Counted from the first letter of the stretch, positions 24,075-30,498 are shown. The stretch is 64,000 bases of DNA from Flavobacteriales bacterium (GCA_003499525.1 DNTB01000069.1:1-64000); one strand, 5' to 3'. Numbers and translations are program-made. The notes: generated from the letters alone by a model not told the origin.

Positions 24075-24806
24075 TTAAAGACTCATACGATCTTTAAGTT
24101 TAACTGCTTGCCTTCGGGATATCTCAATACGCTTACCATCTTTAAGAATAACTAGTAAACCTCCGTTGAACCAGGTTTCAATCTTGTCTACCCATTTCAG
24201 GTTAATGATATGTTTACGGTTGGCACGAAAGAAATCCTTGTCGCTAAGTTTCTTATCTAAATTATTTAAAGACTTGAGAATCAATGGCTTGTTATTCTCA
24301 AAATATACCCTTACATAGTTCCCTTCCGACTCGAAGAGCCTAACATCTTTTAGTGTGACGAACCAGCATTTATCCCCGTCTTTGACAAAAACCTGGTCAT
24401 GTTGGCCCAATTGTTCCTGTTGCGATTTATACGTTTCGCTGTTTTTTCGGTCGTCAATTTTCTCGGAAACCCGGTTTAGCGCATTCTTCAATCGTTCTTC
24501 TTCAATGGGCTTTAGTATATAGTCTAGTGCATTGGCATTGAATGCTTTCAATGCAAATTCATCATAGGCCGTAATAAAGATGACTTCAGGTGTATAATCC
24601 AGCATTTCCATGAGGTCAAACCCTGTTTTGCCCGGCATTTGAATGTCCAGAAAGAGGAGGTCCGGTCTCATTTTTTCTATCATTTCTTTGGCCTCATCCG
24701 CATTGCTGCATTCAGCTAGAATATCAACGTCTGTATGGGGTTCAAGGAGCCGTTTTAATTCGCGTCGAGCCAGTCGCTCATCGTCAACAATAATTGATGT
24801 TATCAT
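24075..24806 (-). CDS. LytTR-family response regulator
   Basis: 243 aa. The receiver domain has the acidic pair at 8-9, the phosphoacceptor Asp54 in FLDIQMPG, and the ITAYDEFALKAF and LKPIEEE segments. From about residue 135 follows a LytTR DNA-binding domain with FESEGNYVRVYF and FFRANRKHIINL. It is cotranscribed with the sensor kinase, three bases apart. LytTR proteins bind direct repeats spaced two helical turns apart; repeats of this type occur upstream of the two secreted-protein genes at 25971 and 26667, which makes those genes good target candidates. Confidence 0.93.
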   Translation of the reverse strand: MITSIIVDDERLARRELKRLLEPHTDVDILAECSNADEAKEMIEKMRPDLLFLDIQMPGKTGFDLMEMLDYTPEVIFITAYDEFALKAFNANALDYILKPIEEERLKNALNRVSEKIDDRKNSETYKSQQEQLGQHDQVFVKDGDKCWFVTLKDVRLFESEGNYVRVYFENNKPLILKSLNNLDKKLSDKDFFRANRKHIINLKWVDKIETWFNGGLLVILKDGKRIEISRRQAVKLKDRMSL

Positions 24807-24809
24807 AGT

Positions 24810-25847
24810 TTATATGGGTTCTGATGGTAATACTATTTCGGTAATTACGGTTTGATCATTGGAACTACGAATGCTAAATTCTGCCTGATCTCCGTACAAC
24901 AAATTTAGTCTTTGTCGTGTATTGACTAATCCGAAGCCGGTTTCAGGTTTTTTCTCGAGATCCAGCAATCCGGGATTCTCAATGCGGACATGAAGCTTTT
25001 CACCTTGTACAAATGCACTTAATTTTAATTCGCCACCCGAGGGTAGCTTTGAGATTCCGTGCTTAATACCGTTTTCTACCAAGGTCTGTATCATTAGTGA
25101 AGGTACTTGAAAGCGATGGGCTTCTTCTTCTACTTTTTTCGAGCACCTCAAGCGTTCCTCATATCTCGTTTTTTCGAGCTGGATATAATCATTTACAATG
25201 TCCATTTCGTCTTGAAAGGGAACAGTTTTTCTCGTACCGAGCATAAGGCTATTCCTGAGAATGTTAGCCAGTTGCGTTACTGATTTCTTGGCCTTTTTCG
25301 GGTCTTCATCTATGAGCGCTCGAATGGAATTCATAGAATTAAATATGAAATGAGGATTGAGCTGAGATTTCAGTTTGTTGAGCTCTATTTCCTTTTCCTT
25401 AGTCTGCCATTTAAGATTCTTAATTTCTTCATTTCGGTATCGTTCAAAAAAATGATAAGTGAAGTAAAACAAAGACCAGATGACGAAAAGTATAAACCAT
25501 ACAAGAATGTTCTGAAGGTGTGGTGCGATACGGGTGTCAAAGCTGCTGGTTGTAAAGACTAATGCAGCCATATTAAGTGTAAACTCAAATAGAATTCCAA
25601 ATCCAACTGAAGCAAAAAGTACCCTGGGAATAAGAGCAGTAATGTTAAGATTATACCATTCTAACCTGATGATTATCGAGCGATATAGATGAGAGGCAAT
25701 AAGCCCAATGACGAAAATCAGGAAAAAGGTGATTTTCATATTCAGGGTTGTTTCTCCCCCGGATAATGAGAAAACGATCAAGTTGATTGCGGCATAGAGT
25801 GCCCATCCTCCTAGCTGTAGGATAACATACAGTCTCTCTCTTGACAT
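24810..25847 (-). CDS. LytS-type sensor histidine kinase
   Basis: 345 aa. Four membrane segments near residues 9-28, 38-57, 72-98 and 112-132 are followed by a short coiled coil and a His_kinase domain in which the phospho-accepting His166 lies in QLNPHFIFNSMNS. The ATPase part has VENGIKHGI (N box) and GFGLVNTRQRL (G box). No large periplasmic sensor domain, so the signal is probably sensed within or near the membrane. Operon with the LytTR regulator downstream. Confidence 0.93.
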   Translation of the reverse strand: MSRERLYVILQLGGWALYAAINLIVFSLSGGETTLNMKITFFLIFVIGLIASHLYRSIIIRLEWYNLNITALIPRVLFASVGFGILFEFTLNMAALVFTTSSFDTRIAPHLQNILVWFILFVIWSLFYFTYHFFERYRNEEIKNLKWQTKEKEIELNKLKSQLNPHFIFNSMNSIRALIDEDPKKAKKSVTQLANILRNSLMLGTRKTVPFQDEMDIVNDYIQLEKTRYEERLRCSKKVEEEAHRFQVPSLMIQTLVENGIKHGISKLPSGGELKLSAFVQGEKLHVRIENPGLLDLEKKPETGFGLVNTRQRLNLLYGDQAEFSIRSSNDQTVITEIVLPSEPI

Positions 25848-25916
25848 GGGTGCTAAAGTAGGTGAAAGGTTATATTATTTATGATATTCCCCGTTGGAAT
25901 AGTTTAAACTGGACAT

Positions 25917-25940
25917 AAAAAAACCCCACCGAGGCGGGGT
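25917..25940 (-). terminator. Intrinsic terminator of the secreted-protein gene at 25971
   Basis: On the minus strand, a GC-rich hairpin with arms ACCCC and GGGGT (25923-25940) followed by seven T. It is about 30 bases after the stop of the gene at 25971-26438 and separates it from the kinase operon. Confidence 0.75.
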
Positions 25941-25970
25941 CCTTTGTCACAAATAAACATGAATCAAAAA

Positions 25971-26438
25971 TCAGTTCTTCACAATGTCGGAGTTTACCAG
26001 AATACCATTGTTGAAAATGCGTATTTCATACTCTCCTTTTGGAAGATTGTCTAATGAATAAGACATGTCATTCTTGTTAAGTTTTTTTTGTTGGACCAAC
26101 TTCCCATTCGACTGATAGATTTTTAATTCTACCACGTTGTGCGGGATCTTTTTTTCGACGGTAGATTTTGAAAGAACTTCATCTCCAATTTTTACATAAA
26201 TAGTGTAAGTTCCTTCCGGAAGAGTTACCATATTGTATTGAAGATGAGGATCGGCCTCGGAAATAACATCAGACTGAACTACTTTTCCTGCATTATCTAC
26301 TACTTCCAATTTTAAGATTTCGACGTTCAACCCGGAAGTTGATCCTCCTGTAGATTCTGCCATCACTGGCGATACAGAAAGAATACCAAAAGTTGCTGTT
26401 AGTAGGGTTAGGTTCTTGAGGTTTTGTAAGGTTTTCAT
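25971..26438 (-). CDS. Small secreted protein with two T9SS-tail/DUF3244-like beta domains, paralogue A
   Basis: 155 aa with a signal peptide ending near VMAES. Two similar beta-rich units follow: LEVVDNAGKVV ... LPEGTYTIYV and LKIYQSNGKLV ... LPKGEYEIRI. This rhythm of strand, NGK turn and LPxGxY strand resembles Por-secretion tail or DUF3244 domains, here without any larger passenger. A paralogue of equal length lies just upstream at 26667-27134. Its promoter shares repeats and spacing with that of the paralogue. Function unknown; a small exported binding or surface protein is plausible. Confidence 0.7.
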   Translation of the reverse strand: MKTLQNLKNLTLLTATFGILSVSPVMAESTGGSTSGLNVEILKLEVVDNAGKVVQSDVISEADPHLQYNMVTLPEGTYTIYVKIGDEVLSKSTVEKKIPHNVVELKIYQSNGKLVQQKKLNKNDMSYSLDNLPKGEYEIRIFNNGILVNSDIVKN

Positions 26439-26468
26439 GACTTTTTTTGATTGTGTTTATTTATACAT

Positions 26469-26541
26469 CAAACGTACCTCGGTAAGACTAGAACTGAAAT
26501 CCATTTATATCTGAATTGTAGAATGAGAAGTGTGAGATGCA
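26469..26541 (-). promoter_or_regulatory. Promoter and LytTR-like operator of secreted paralogue A
   Basis: Minus strand, in order: TGCATCTCAC (26541-26532), 11 bases, TACAATTCAG (26520-26511), 11 bases, TTTCAG (26499-26494), 17 bases, TACGTTTG (26476-26469, an exact -7 box). The two ten-base units are spaced 21 bases apart and agree at 6-9 of 10 positions with those upstream of paralogue B. The same spacing is seen at both promoters. The missing TTG -33 box would fit a promoter that needs an activator. Confidence 0.6.
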
Positions 26542-26604
26542 TTTATCTGCTTTTCAGCTGAAAGGAGTGCCTTACAACGCTTGTTAATGTGAGGTAGTAG
26601 AACA

Positions 26605-26631
26605 GGAAAGCCCCGCATTGCGAGGCTTTCC
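26605..26631 (-). terminator. Strong hairpin after secreted paralogue B
   Basis: Twelve-base-pair stem GGAAAGCCTCGC with GCGGGGCTTTCC around a three-base loop, 36 bases after the stop of the gene at 26667. There is no T tract on either strand, so it may be a terminator without a U run or an mRNA 3'-end stabiliser. A second inverted repeat, AATTCCTG (26633-26640) with CAGGAATT (26661-26668), overlaps the gene's stop. Confidence 0.45.
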
Positions 26632-26666
26632 TAATTCCTGTTAGTATGATGCTATGAGGACAGGAA

Positions 26667-27134
26667 TTAATTCAGAACACGTAGTTTGTTGGTAACCTGA
26701 TCATGATTGTAAACTACTACTTCATATTCACCCTTTGGCAAATCAGAAAGATCAAAATTGAAACTGTCAGAATTTGAATCTTTGCTTAATACCATCATTC
26801 CGTTGCTATCGTATACCGCATAGGAAATTCCCGTTTGAGCCAGACCCTTTTTCACTTCGGTTATATTGATTACCTCTGAGCCCTGGCTTACTTTGATATT
26901 GTAAGAGCCGGCGGGTAACGGTTCCATGTTGAAGTTTAACGATGGGTCATTGTCATTTACCCTGTCCGATAAAACTACGATTCCATTCTGATCAATGACT
27001 TCTACTTTCATGGTTGTAGTTGTGCTCTTGTTCTTGTCTTTATCTTTTGGAGATGAAGCATAAGATGTAAGTGTTGATCCCATTAGTAGCACTCCTGCGA
27101 GTGCGATTCCTTTAAGTTGTGAGTTAAGTAACAT
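26667..27134 (-). CDS. Small secreted protein with two T9SS-tail/DUF3244-like beta domains, paralogue B
   Basis: 155 aa with a signal peptide ending near SYASS, then a Lys/Thr-rich linker and two beta units: VEVIDQNGIVVLSD ... LPAGSYNIKV and YAVYDSNGMMVLSK ... LPKGEYEVVVYN. Same layout and length as the gene at 25971, with about a third of positions alike by eye. No catalytic motif. Both genes are single units with their own promoter and terminator, next to a LytS/LytTR pair. Confidence 0.7.
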   Translation of the reverse strand: MLLNSQLKGIALAGVLLMGSTLTSYASSPKDKDKNKSTTTTMKVEVIDQNGIVVLSDRVNDNDPSLNFNMEPLPAGSYNIKVSQGSEVINITEVKKGLAQTGISYAVYDSNGMMVLSKDSNSDSFNFDLSDLPKGEYEVVVYNHDQVTNKLRVLN

Positions 27135-27171
27135 GATTGCTCTGTTTATTTGGTTATTAATTTTTACAGGA

Positions 27172-27265
27172 CAAACGTATTCCGGGTATCACGACCCTGA
27201 AACCACTAAATATCTGAGGAGCCGGAATAGAAATGCGAAATGCATTATTTCTCATGTGAAATGCA
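27172..27265 (-). promoter_or_regulatory. Promoter and LytTR-like operator of secreted paralogue B
   Basis: Minus strand, in order: TGCATTTCAC (27265-27256), 11 bases, TGCATTTCGC (27244-27235), 11 bases, GGCTCCTCAG (27223-27214), 11 bases, TTTCAG (27202-27197), 17 bases, TACGTTTG (27179-27172). The first two units are near-perfect direct repeats with a 21-base period. Unit and spacing are close to the E. coli YpdB (LytTR family) site as I recall it, GGCATTTCAT with an 11-base spacer. Confidence 0.65.
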
Positions 27266-27267
27266 AT

Positions 27268-27402
27268 AACCTGGTAATCAAATAAATACAAGTTTATTGG
27301 CTAATTTTAATGCCGGAGTCGGATACTGTGCATGAGAGTTGGGATGACATTATATGAAATGTCCAAGAATATACCTGAGATGACGCTGTGTTCCGATTAG
27401 AT
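27268..27402. other. Gene-free stretch upstream of the paralogue B promoter
   Basis: Part of the 450-base gap between the secreted gene and higB. The gap holds the paralogue B promoter and operator, this stretch, the tRNA terminator repeat copy 1 (27425-27506) and the higB promoter. In this stretch itself I see no open frame with a start and no strong hairpin. A match of 12 of 19 bases to the tRNA-Lys tail at 27376-27394 is too weak to count. Confidence 0.5.
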
Positions 27403-27424
27403 TTCCGAATTTGGAGTGCTTATT

Positions 27425-27506
27425 AGGATAGACTTCTCGCCCCGGTCTTTATTGTCGCTTTGCTCCAATAAAAAAGGCACGCTTCTGCATGGCTTGAATC
27501 CCTTCG
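27425..27506. repeat. tRNA-Lys terminator repeat, copy 1
   Basis: 82 bases that match 28358-28440 at about 80 of 83 positions (one indel, two substitutions). The similarity continues weakly for about 25 bases to the left. In copy 2 this sequence is the terminator region directly after tRNA-Lys. Here no tRNA follows: after the shared end CCCTTCG the higBA segment begins. One stem base has changed, so the terminator hairpin is weaker. Confidence 0.85.
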
Positions 27507-27560
27507 CTACCCTTAATGAAAGAAGATCGCCTAAAGTTCCCGATACGGTAACTTTTAATA

Positions 27561-27568
27561 TACCTTTG
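27561..27568 (+). promoter_or_regulatory. -7 box of the higBA promoter
   Basis: TACCTTTG, an exact TAnnTTTG match, 16 bases before the GTG start of higB. No TTG at the -33 distance. HigA-type antitoxins usually repress their own promoter, so the operator should be nearby, but I see no obvious palindrome. Confidence 0.55.
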
Positions 27569-27584
27569 CGTAATAGAAACTAAT

Positions 27585-27878
27585 GTGAAAATTTTTTCTC
27601 GTGGAACCTTAAGGGATTTTTGGGAAAAACACGGAGACAGTGAACTTCAATTAAAGGCATGGTATCGTGAGACTGAAAAATCCAATTGGGGTTCGATAAA
27701 CGAACTCAGAAGCGATTATCCCAGCGCCAGTATCCTAAAGGACAACCGAATTGTGTTCCACATTAAAGGGAATGACTATCGACTAATTGTAAAATTCAAT
27801 TTTGAGTATAAGCTCGCTTGGATACGTTTCATCGGAACCCACGCTGAATATGATAAGATTAACGCAAACGAAATTTGA
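27585..27878 (+). CDS. higB: HigB-family mRNA interferase toxin
   Basis: 97 aa toxin of the RelE/HigB fold, which cleaves mRNA on the ribosome. LRDFWEKHGD, LKAWYRETEKSNW and the C-terminal FIGTHAEYDKI are typical of the HigB-2 type. The only fitting start is GTG at 27585, after a -7 box. It is followed by its antitoxin with a one-base gap. Toxin before antitoxin is the usual HigBA order. Confidence 0.93.
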   Translation: MKIFSRGTLRDFWEKHGDSELQLKAWYRETEKSNWGSINELRSDYPSASILKDNRIVFHIKGNDYRLIVKFNFEYKLAWIRFIGTHAEYDKINANEI

Positions 27879-27879
27879 T

Positions 27880-28236
27880 ATGGACATTTCACCAATTAGA
27901 AACGAAAAAGATTACAAAAAGGCACTCGAGAGACTCGAAGTGATTTTTGATACGAAGCGGGGAACAAAAGAAGGTGACGAACTGGAGATTTTGGCAATTT
28001 TAATCGACAACTACGAAAATGAGAATTTCCCTGTCGGAATGCCCGACCCGATTTCTGCCATCAATTTTCGAATGGAACAGATGGGATTGAAACAAAAGGA
28101 CTTAGTAGAAATGATTGGCTTTAAAAGCCGAGTTAGTGAAATAATGAACAGAAAGCGCAAACTTACTTTGGAGATGATTAGAAAACTAAATACTCAGTTG
28201 CGCATCCCGACGGAAGTTTTGATTCAGGATTATTGA
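27880..28236 (+). CDS. higA: HigA-family antitoxin with Cro/C1-type HTH
   Basis: 118 aa. The N-terminal part (ISPIRNEKDYKKALERLEVIF) and the linker with MPDPISAINFRMEQ precede a helix-turn-helix at about 65-110 (LKQKDLVEMIG, SRVSEIMNRKRKLTLEMIRKL). It should bind HigB and repress the operon. The ATG at 27880 follows the higB stop (TGATATG); an ATG at 27850 inside higB would add ten residues. Confidence 0.93.
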   Translation: MDISPIRNEKDYKKALERLEVIFDTKRGTKEGDELEILAILIDNYENENFPVGMPDPISAINFRMEQMGLKQKDLVEMIGFKSRVSEIMNRKRKLTLEMIRKLNTQLRIPTEVLIQDY

Positions 28237-28268
28237 AGAAAAGAAGAAAAAACACTGAGGGCAACAAG

Positions 28269-28312
28269 GTGTAAAATGCATAGCTTCCTGACGTCAGCAA
28301 CGCATCTTACAC
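28269..28312. repeat. Imperfect inverted repeat downstream of higA
   Basis: GTGTAAAATGC (28269-28279) and GCATCTTACAC (28302-28312) pair at ten of eleven positions; the 22-base loop contains the palindrome TGACGTCA (28289-28296). No T run follows. It lies at the right end of the higBA segment, five bases before the tRNA tail copy, so it may be a terminator-like 3' end or a recombination site. Confidence 0.55.
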
Positions 28313-28316
28313 AGAC

Positions 28317-28334
28317 CGTGATCTGACAGGGGCT
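28317..28334. repeat. Duplicate of the tRNA-Lys 3' end
   Basis: CGTGATCTGACAGGGGCT occurs here and, identically, at 28439-28456 where it forms the 3' end of tRNA-Lys (acceptor strand and part of the T arm). Offset 122 bases, same orientation. Such tails are left when an element integrates at a tRNA 3' end, or when a tRNA duplicate decays. Confidence 0.8.
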
Positions 28335-28357
28335 TCCCGATTCGCGATTGCTCATCG

Positions 28358-28440
28358 AGGATAGACTTCTCGCCCCGGTCTTTTATTGTCGCTTTGCTCC
28401 AATAAAAAAGCCACGCTTCCGCATGGCTTGAATCCCTTCG
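28358..28440. repeat. tRNA-Lys terminator repeat, copy 2
   Basis: 83 bases directly downstream of tRNA-Lys, nearly identical to copy 1 at 27425-27506. Contains the tRNA's terminator hairpin and a second inverted repeat, TTTTATTG with CAATAAAA. Confidence 0.85.
28404..28429 (-). terminator. Intrinsic terminator of tRNA-Lys
   Basis: On the minus strand AAGCCATGC, loop GGAA, GCGTGGCTT, then a run of T: a nine-base-pair stem with one G-T pair. It begins 12 bases after the mature tRNA end. Confidence 0.85.
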
Positions 28441-28513
28441 TGATCTGACAGGGGCTCGAACCCTGGACCCTCTCCTTAAAAGGGAGATGCTCTACCAACT
28501 GAGCTATCAGATC
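28441..28513 (-). tRNA. tRNA-Lys (anticodon TTT)
   Basis: 73 bases. The acceptor stem pairs GATCTGA with TCAGATC, discriminator A; the D arm has AGCTCAGTTGGTAGAGC; the anticodon arm is TCTCC, loop CTTTTAA, GGAGA, so the anticodon is TTT; the T arm is CAGGG, TTCGAGC, CCCTG. CCA is not encoded. A full promoter (28535-28564) and a terminator (28404-28429) flank it, so it is a single-gene unit. Its 3' end is duplicated at 28317-28334. Confidence 0.97.
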
Positions 28514-28534
28514 AACCTTTCTAAAAAAGGACTG

Positions 28535-28564
28535 CAAAGATAGTCAGCTTTTTTGGTCTGGCAA
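28535..28564 (-). promoter_or_regulatory. Promoter of tRNA-Lys
   Basis: Minus strand TTG (28564-28562), 19-base spacer, TATCTTTG (28542-28535): both Bacteroidetes elements match fully. The mature tRNA starts 21 bases after the -7 box. Confidence 0.78.
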
Positions 28565-28614
28565 CCTGAGTAATAGGTGCCTTTACATTGAACATATTAA
28601 TGTCTATTTGCAGT

Positions 28615-28622
28615 TAAATTTG
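28615..28622 (+). promoter_or_regulatory. -7 box of aroK, four bases before the ATG
   Basis: TAAATTTG, exact TAnnTTTG, followed by AAGG and then the aroK ATG. Transcription would start at or next to the A of the ATG, giving a leaderless message. Confidence 0.6.
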
Positions 28623-28626
28623 AAGG

Positions 28627-29136
28627 ATGAAAACCCTATTTATCATTGGATATATGGGCTCAGGAAAAACGACTGTGGGCAAATGGCTGGCTAATCAGTG
28701 GAACTGTTCATTTGTAGATCTTGACGCTCTTATCGAGGAGAGGGAGGGAATGCAGATTCCAACGATATTCAACGAAAAGGGGGAGGAATATTTTCGCATT
28801 TTGGAATCTGAGATATTGCGCAGGCAAGCTGGAGATCTCATGATCGTTTCAACTGGCGGAGGAACCCCCTGTTTCCACAACAATATGGATTGGATGAACA
28901 ATAATGGAACTTCGGTTTACCTCAAGGCGTCACCAGAGTTCCTTTTAAGCAGGTTGAAAACCTCGAAGAATGAACGACCACTTTTAAAAGAACAGAACGA
29001 TATGGAGACATTCATATCCGATCACCTGATGGAGAGAGAACCTTTCTATAATAAGGCACAAATAGTGGTCGATGCCATGAATGCGAAAAAGGAATTAATC
29101 GAGAAACTATCGCTATTTAATCGAGGTAAACTTTGA
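28627..29136 (+). CDS. aroK: Shikimate kinase
   Basis: Phosphorylates shikimate in aromatic amino acid synthesis. 169 aa. Walker A GYMGSGKTT at 8-16, the shikimate-binding DLD at 31-33, Arg57 and GGG at 77-79, and ERPLL in the lid region. A -7 box lies four bases before the ATG. Its end overlaps the convergent phosphoribosyltransferase by 20 bases. Confidence 0.96.
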   Translation: MKTLFIIGYMGSGKTTVGKWLANQWNCSFVDLDALIEEREGMQIPTIFNEKGEEYFRILESEILRRQAGDLMIVSTGGGTPCFHNNMDWMNNNGTSVYLKASPEFLLSRLKTSKNERPLLKEQNDMETFISDHLMEREPFYNKAQIVVDAMNAKKELIEKLSLFNRGKL

Positions 29137-29629
29137 TTTCATCATCAAATTCCACAGCAATGTGTTCCTGTAGTGTTGTTCCGAGAGTCATACCGACATA
29201 GTCAGCTCTTATGGGATATTTTCGGTGTTTTCGATCTACAAGACAAACGGTTTGAAGACATCGTACCTCTTCATTCAAGATATGCTTTGCTGCATATATA
29301 AGCGTTCTTCCAGAGTTCAAAACATCATCCACCAGTACTACGACTTTGTCTTTTAGGCCACCATCCGGCAAACCTTCAATTTGGAAACTTTGCATGGGAT
29401 TCCTCTTTAATATGGGTACAGACCAGATTTTTACCTCCTGACCGCTAATTCCTTCATAGAGCGTTGCAATTTGCTCAGCGAGTGCAAAACCTCGTTTCTC
29501 TATCCCCATGAAATTGATGCAGGACTCTTCGAAATTATTCTCAAATATTTCGTGGGCTATCCTCTGGATTTTCCTTTCTACCGTCACGGCATCCATGACC
29601 AATGTGCGCTCCATATCCATTGATGACAT
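29117..29629 (-). CDS. PyrR-like phosphoribosyltransferase
   Basis: 170 aa type I phosphoribosyltransferase. The PRPP loop VVLVDDVLNSGRTL is at 97-110 and GIEKRGFALAE at 42-52 matches the pattern of PyrR, the uracil PRTase and pyr attenuation protein. Without a pyr operon next to it, an RNA-binding role is uncertain, and a salvage enzyme is equally likely. Four possible ATGs lie at residues 1, 4, 6 and 12. Convergent with aroK, downstream of the methyltransferase gene. Confidence 0.82.
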   Translation of the reverse strand: MSSMDMERTLVMDAVTVERKIQRIAHEIFENNFEESCINFMGIEKRGFALAEQIATLYEGISGQEVKIWSVPILKRNPMQSFQIEGLPDGGLKDKVVVLVDDVLNSGRTLIYAAKHILNEEVRCLQTVCLVDRKHRKYPIRADYVGMTLGTTLQEHIAVEFDDEIKVYLD

Positions 29630-29642
29630 GGCTCAAAAGTAT

Positions 29643-30233
29643 CTATTTCCTTATGAAATGAATAAACAATTCACTGTTCCTGCGGGGTTTGATGGAATTG
29701 TATGCCCATTCCATAACTTTAAGGTCAAATTTATTTGCAAACAGCTCGGTGTAATCTTCCTTGCTACCTCCGAATGGAGGGTGATCTCCAAACATCGGTA
29801 TACCAAATAATAATCCTACAAGCCTGCCTTCCGGTACCAGTAGCTGATGAATCTTATTAACATAGCTGGCTCGCTTGTTGATTGGTATGGCACTGAAGAA
29901 TGTTTGTTCTACAATGATATCGTAGCATCCCTCATGTTCAAAGAAATCTTCTATATAAACCTGATTACCAGGGAAGTAAGGAACCCTTCTCTTAAAGTTC
30001 TGTCCTGCCAAGGCCGAAAAATCCAGGTAATGGACATTTTGAAAACCCTGGTCATAAAGGCTTTCTACTTCCCATCCGTTTCCGGCACCAGGAACTAAAA
30101 TCCGCAGGTTTTTGTCGGTTTGTTGTTTAAAGAAGTTCTGAATGGGAGTGGATATATAACCAATATCCCAACCGGTTGCACGATCCTCATATCTGTTATT
30201 CCAATAGGCAGAAGTTCCGTAATAATATGACAT
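29643..30233 (-). CDS. TPMT-type SAM-dependent methyltransferase
   Basis: 196 aa class I methyltransferase of the thiopurine/thiol S-methyltransferase family. YWNNRYEDRATGWDIG at the N-terminus and the SAM-binding RILVPGAGNGWEVESL, with LDFS after it, fit the family. Bacterial members methylate selenium, tellurium or thiol compounds; the substrate here is unknown. Upstream lies the 265-base gap before the ribonucleotide reductase gene. Confidence 0.85.
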   Translation of the reverse strand: MSYYYGTSAYWNNRYEDRATGWDIGYISTPIQNFFKQQTDKNLRILVPGAGNGWEVESLYDQGFQNVHYLDFSALAGQNFKRRVPYFPGNQVYIEDFFEHEGCYDIIVEQTFFSAIPINKRASYVNKIHQLLVPEGRLVGLLFGIPMFGDHPPFGGSKEDYTELFANKFDLKVMEWAYNSIKPRRNSELFIHFIRK

Positions 30234-30320
30234 GAAATGCTGAACGAATAAAGTTGATCTTGGTTCTTTTCGAAGATAAAATTGATTGTAATCCTTGACT
30301 GGTATATCGGATAGCGGAAA

Positions 30321-30360
30321 TTAAACGCTGTTTGTTAAAAAATGGGAAAAGGAGCGTTAA
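30321..30360 (+). ncRNA. Possible structured leader in front of the ribonucleotide reductase gene
   Basis: Stem TTAAACGCT (30321-30329) with AGCGTTAA (30353-30360), eight pairs with one bulged A and a 23-base loop. A further pairing, GGAAAA near 30345 with TTTTCC near 30388, is possible. Together with the terminator-like hairpin at 30400-30437 this looks like a regulated leader. I find no canonical B12 box before the hairpin. Weak call. Confidence 0.3.
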
Positions 30361-30399
30361 TAAATTGGGGGTCATGTGAATAATTTTCCGTTGGCAAAA

Positions 30400-30437
30400 G
30401 GGAGATGAATGGATACTTTTCACCTCCCGATTTTTTT
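30400..30437 (+). terminator. Terminator-like hairpin in the leader of the ribonucleotide reductase gene
   Basis: GGGAG-A-TGAA (30400-30409) pairs with TTCA-C-CTCCC (30419-30428), one mismatch, nine-base loop, followed by seven T at 30431-30437. It points toward the gene that starts 62 bases later, while the gene on the other side runs away from it. A terminator here makes sense only as an attenuator. Confidence 0.6.
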
Positions 30438-30498
30438 CGCCAGAACTACCGGAAAAACTGGATTTATAAAGAGATAAAGAAAAACGAAGAAGAGAACT

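Larger units (their letters stand above)
27507..28318. mobile_element. higBA-bearing segment joined to the tRNA-Lys 3' end
   Basis: About 810 bases holding higB, higA and a hairpin, bounded on the left by terminator repeat copy 1 and on the right by an 18-base copy of the tRNA-Lys 3' end. Removing it would restore the order terminator then tRNA tail exactly as at 28431-28456. No integrase or transposase is present. The mobile nature is inferred from the borders only. Confidence 0.4.

Noticed and set aside
27376..27394. A third, degenerate copy of the tRNA-Lys tail next to terminator repeat copy 1
   Set aside because: Only 12 of 19 bases agree, which is too weak in a region of this base composition to support a copy.
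27425..28440. CRISPR-like array
   Set aside because: Only two copies of an 83-base repeat about 930 bases apart, explained by the tRNA terminator; no spacers or cas genes.
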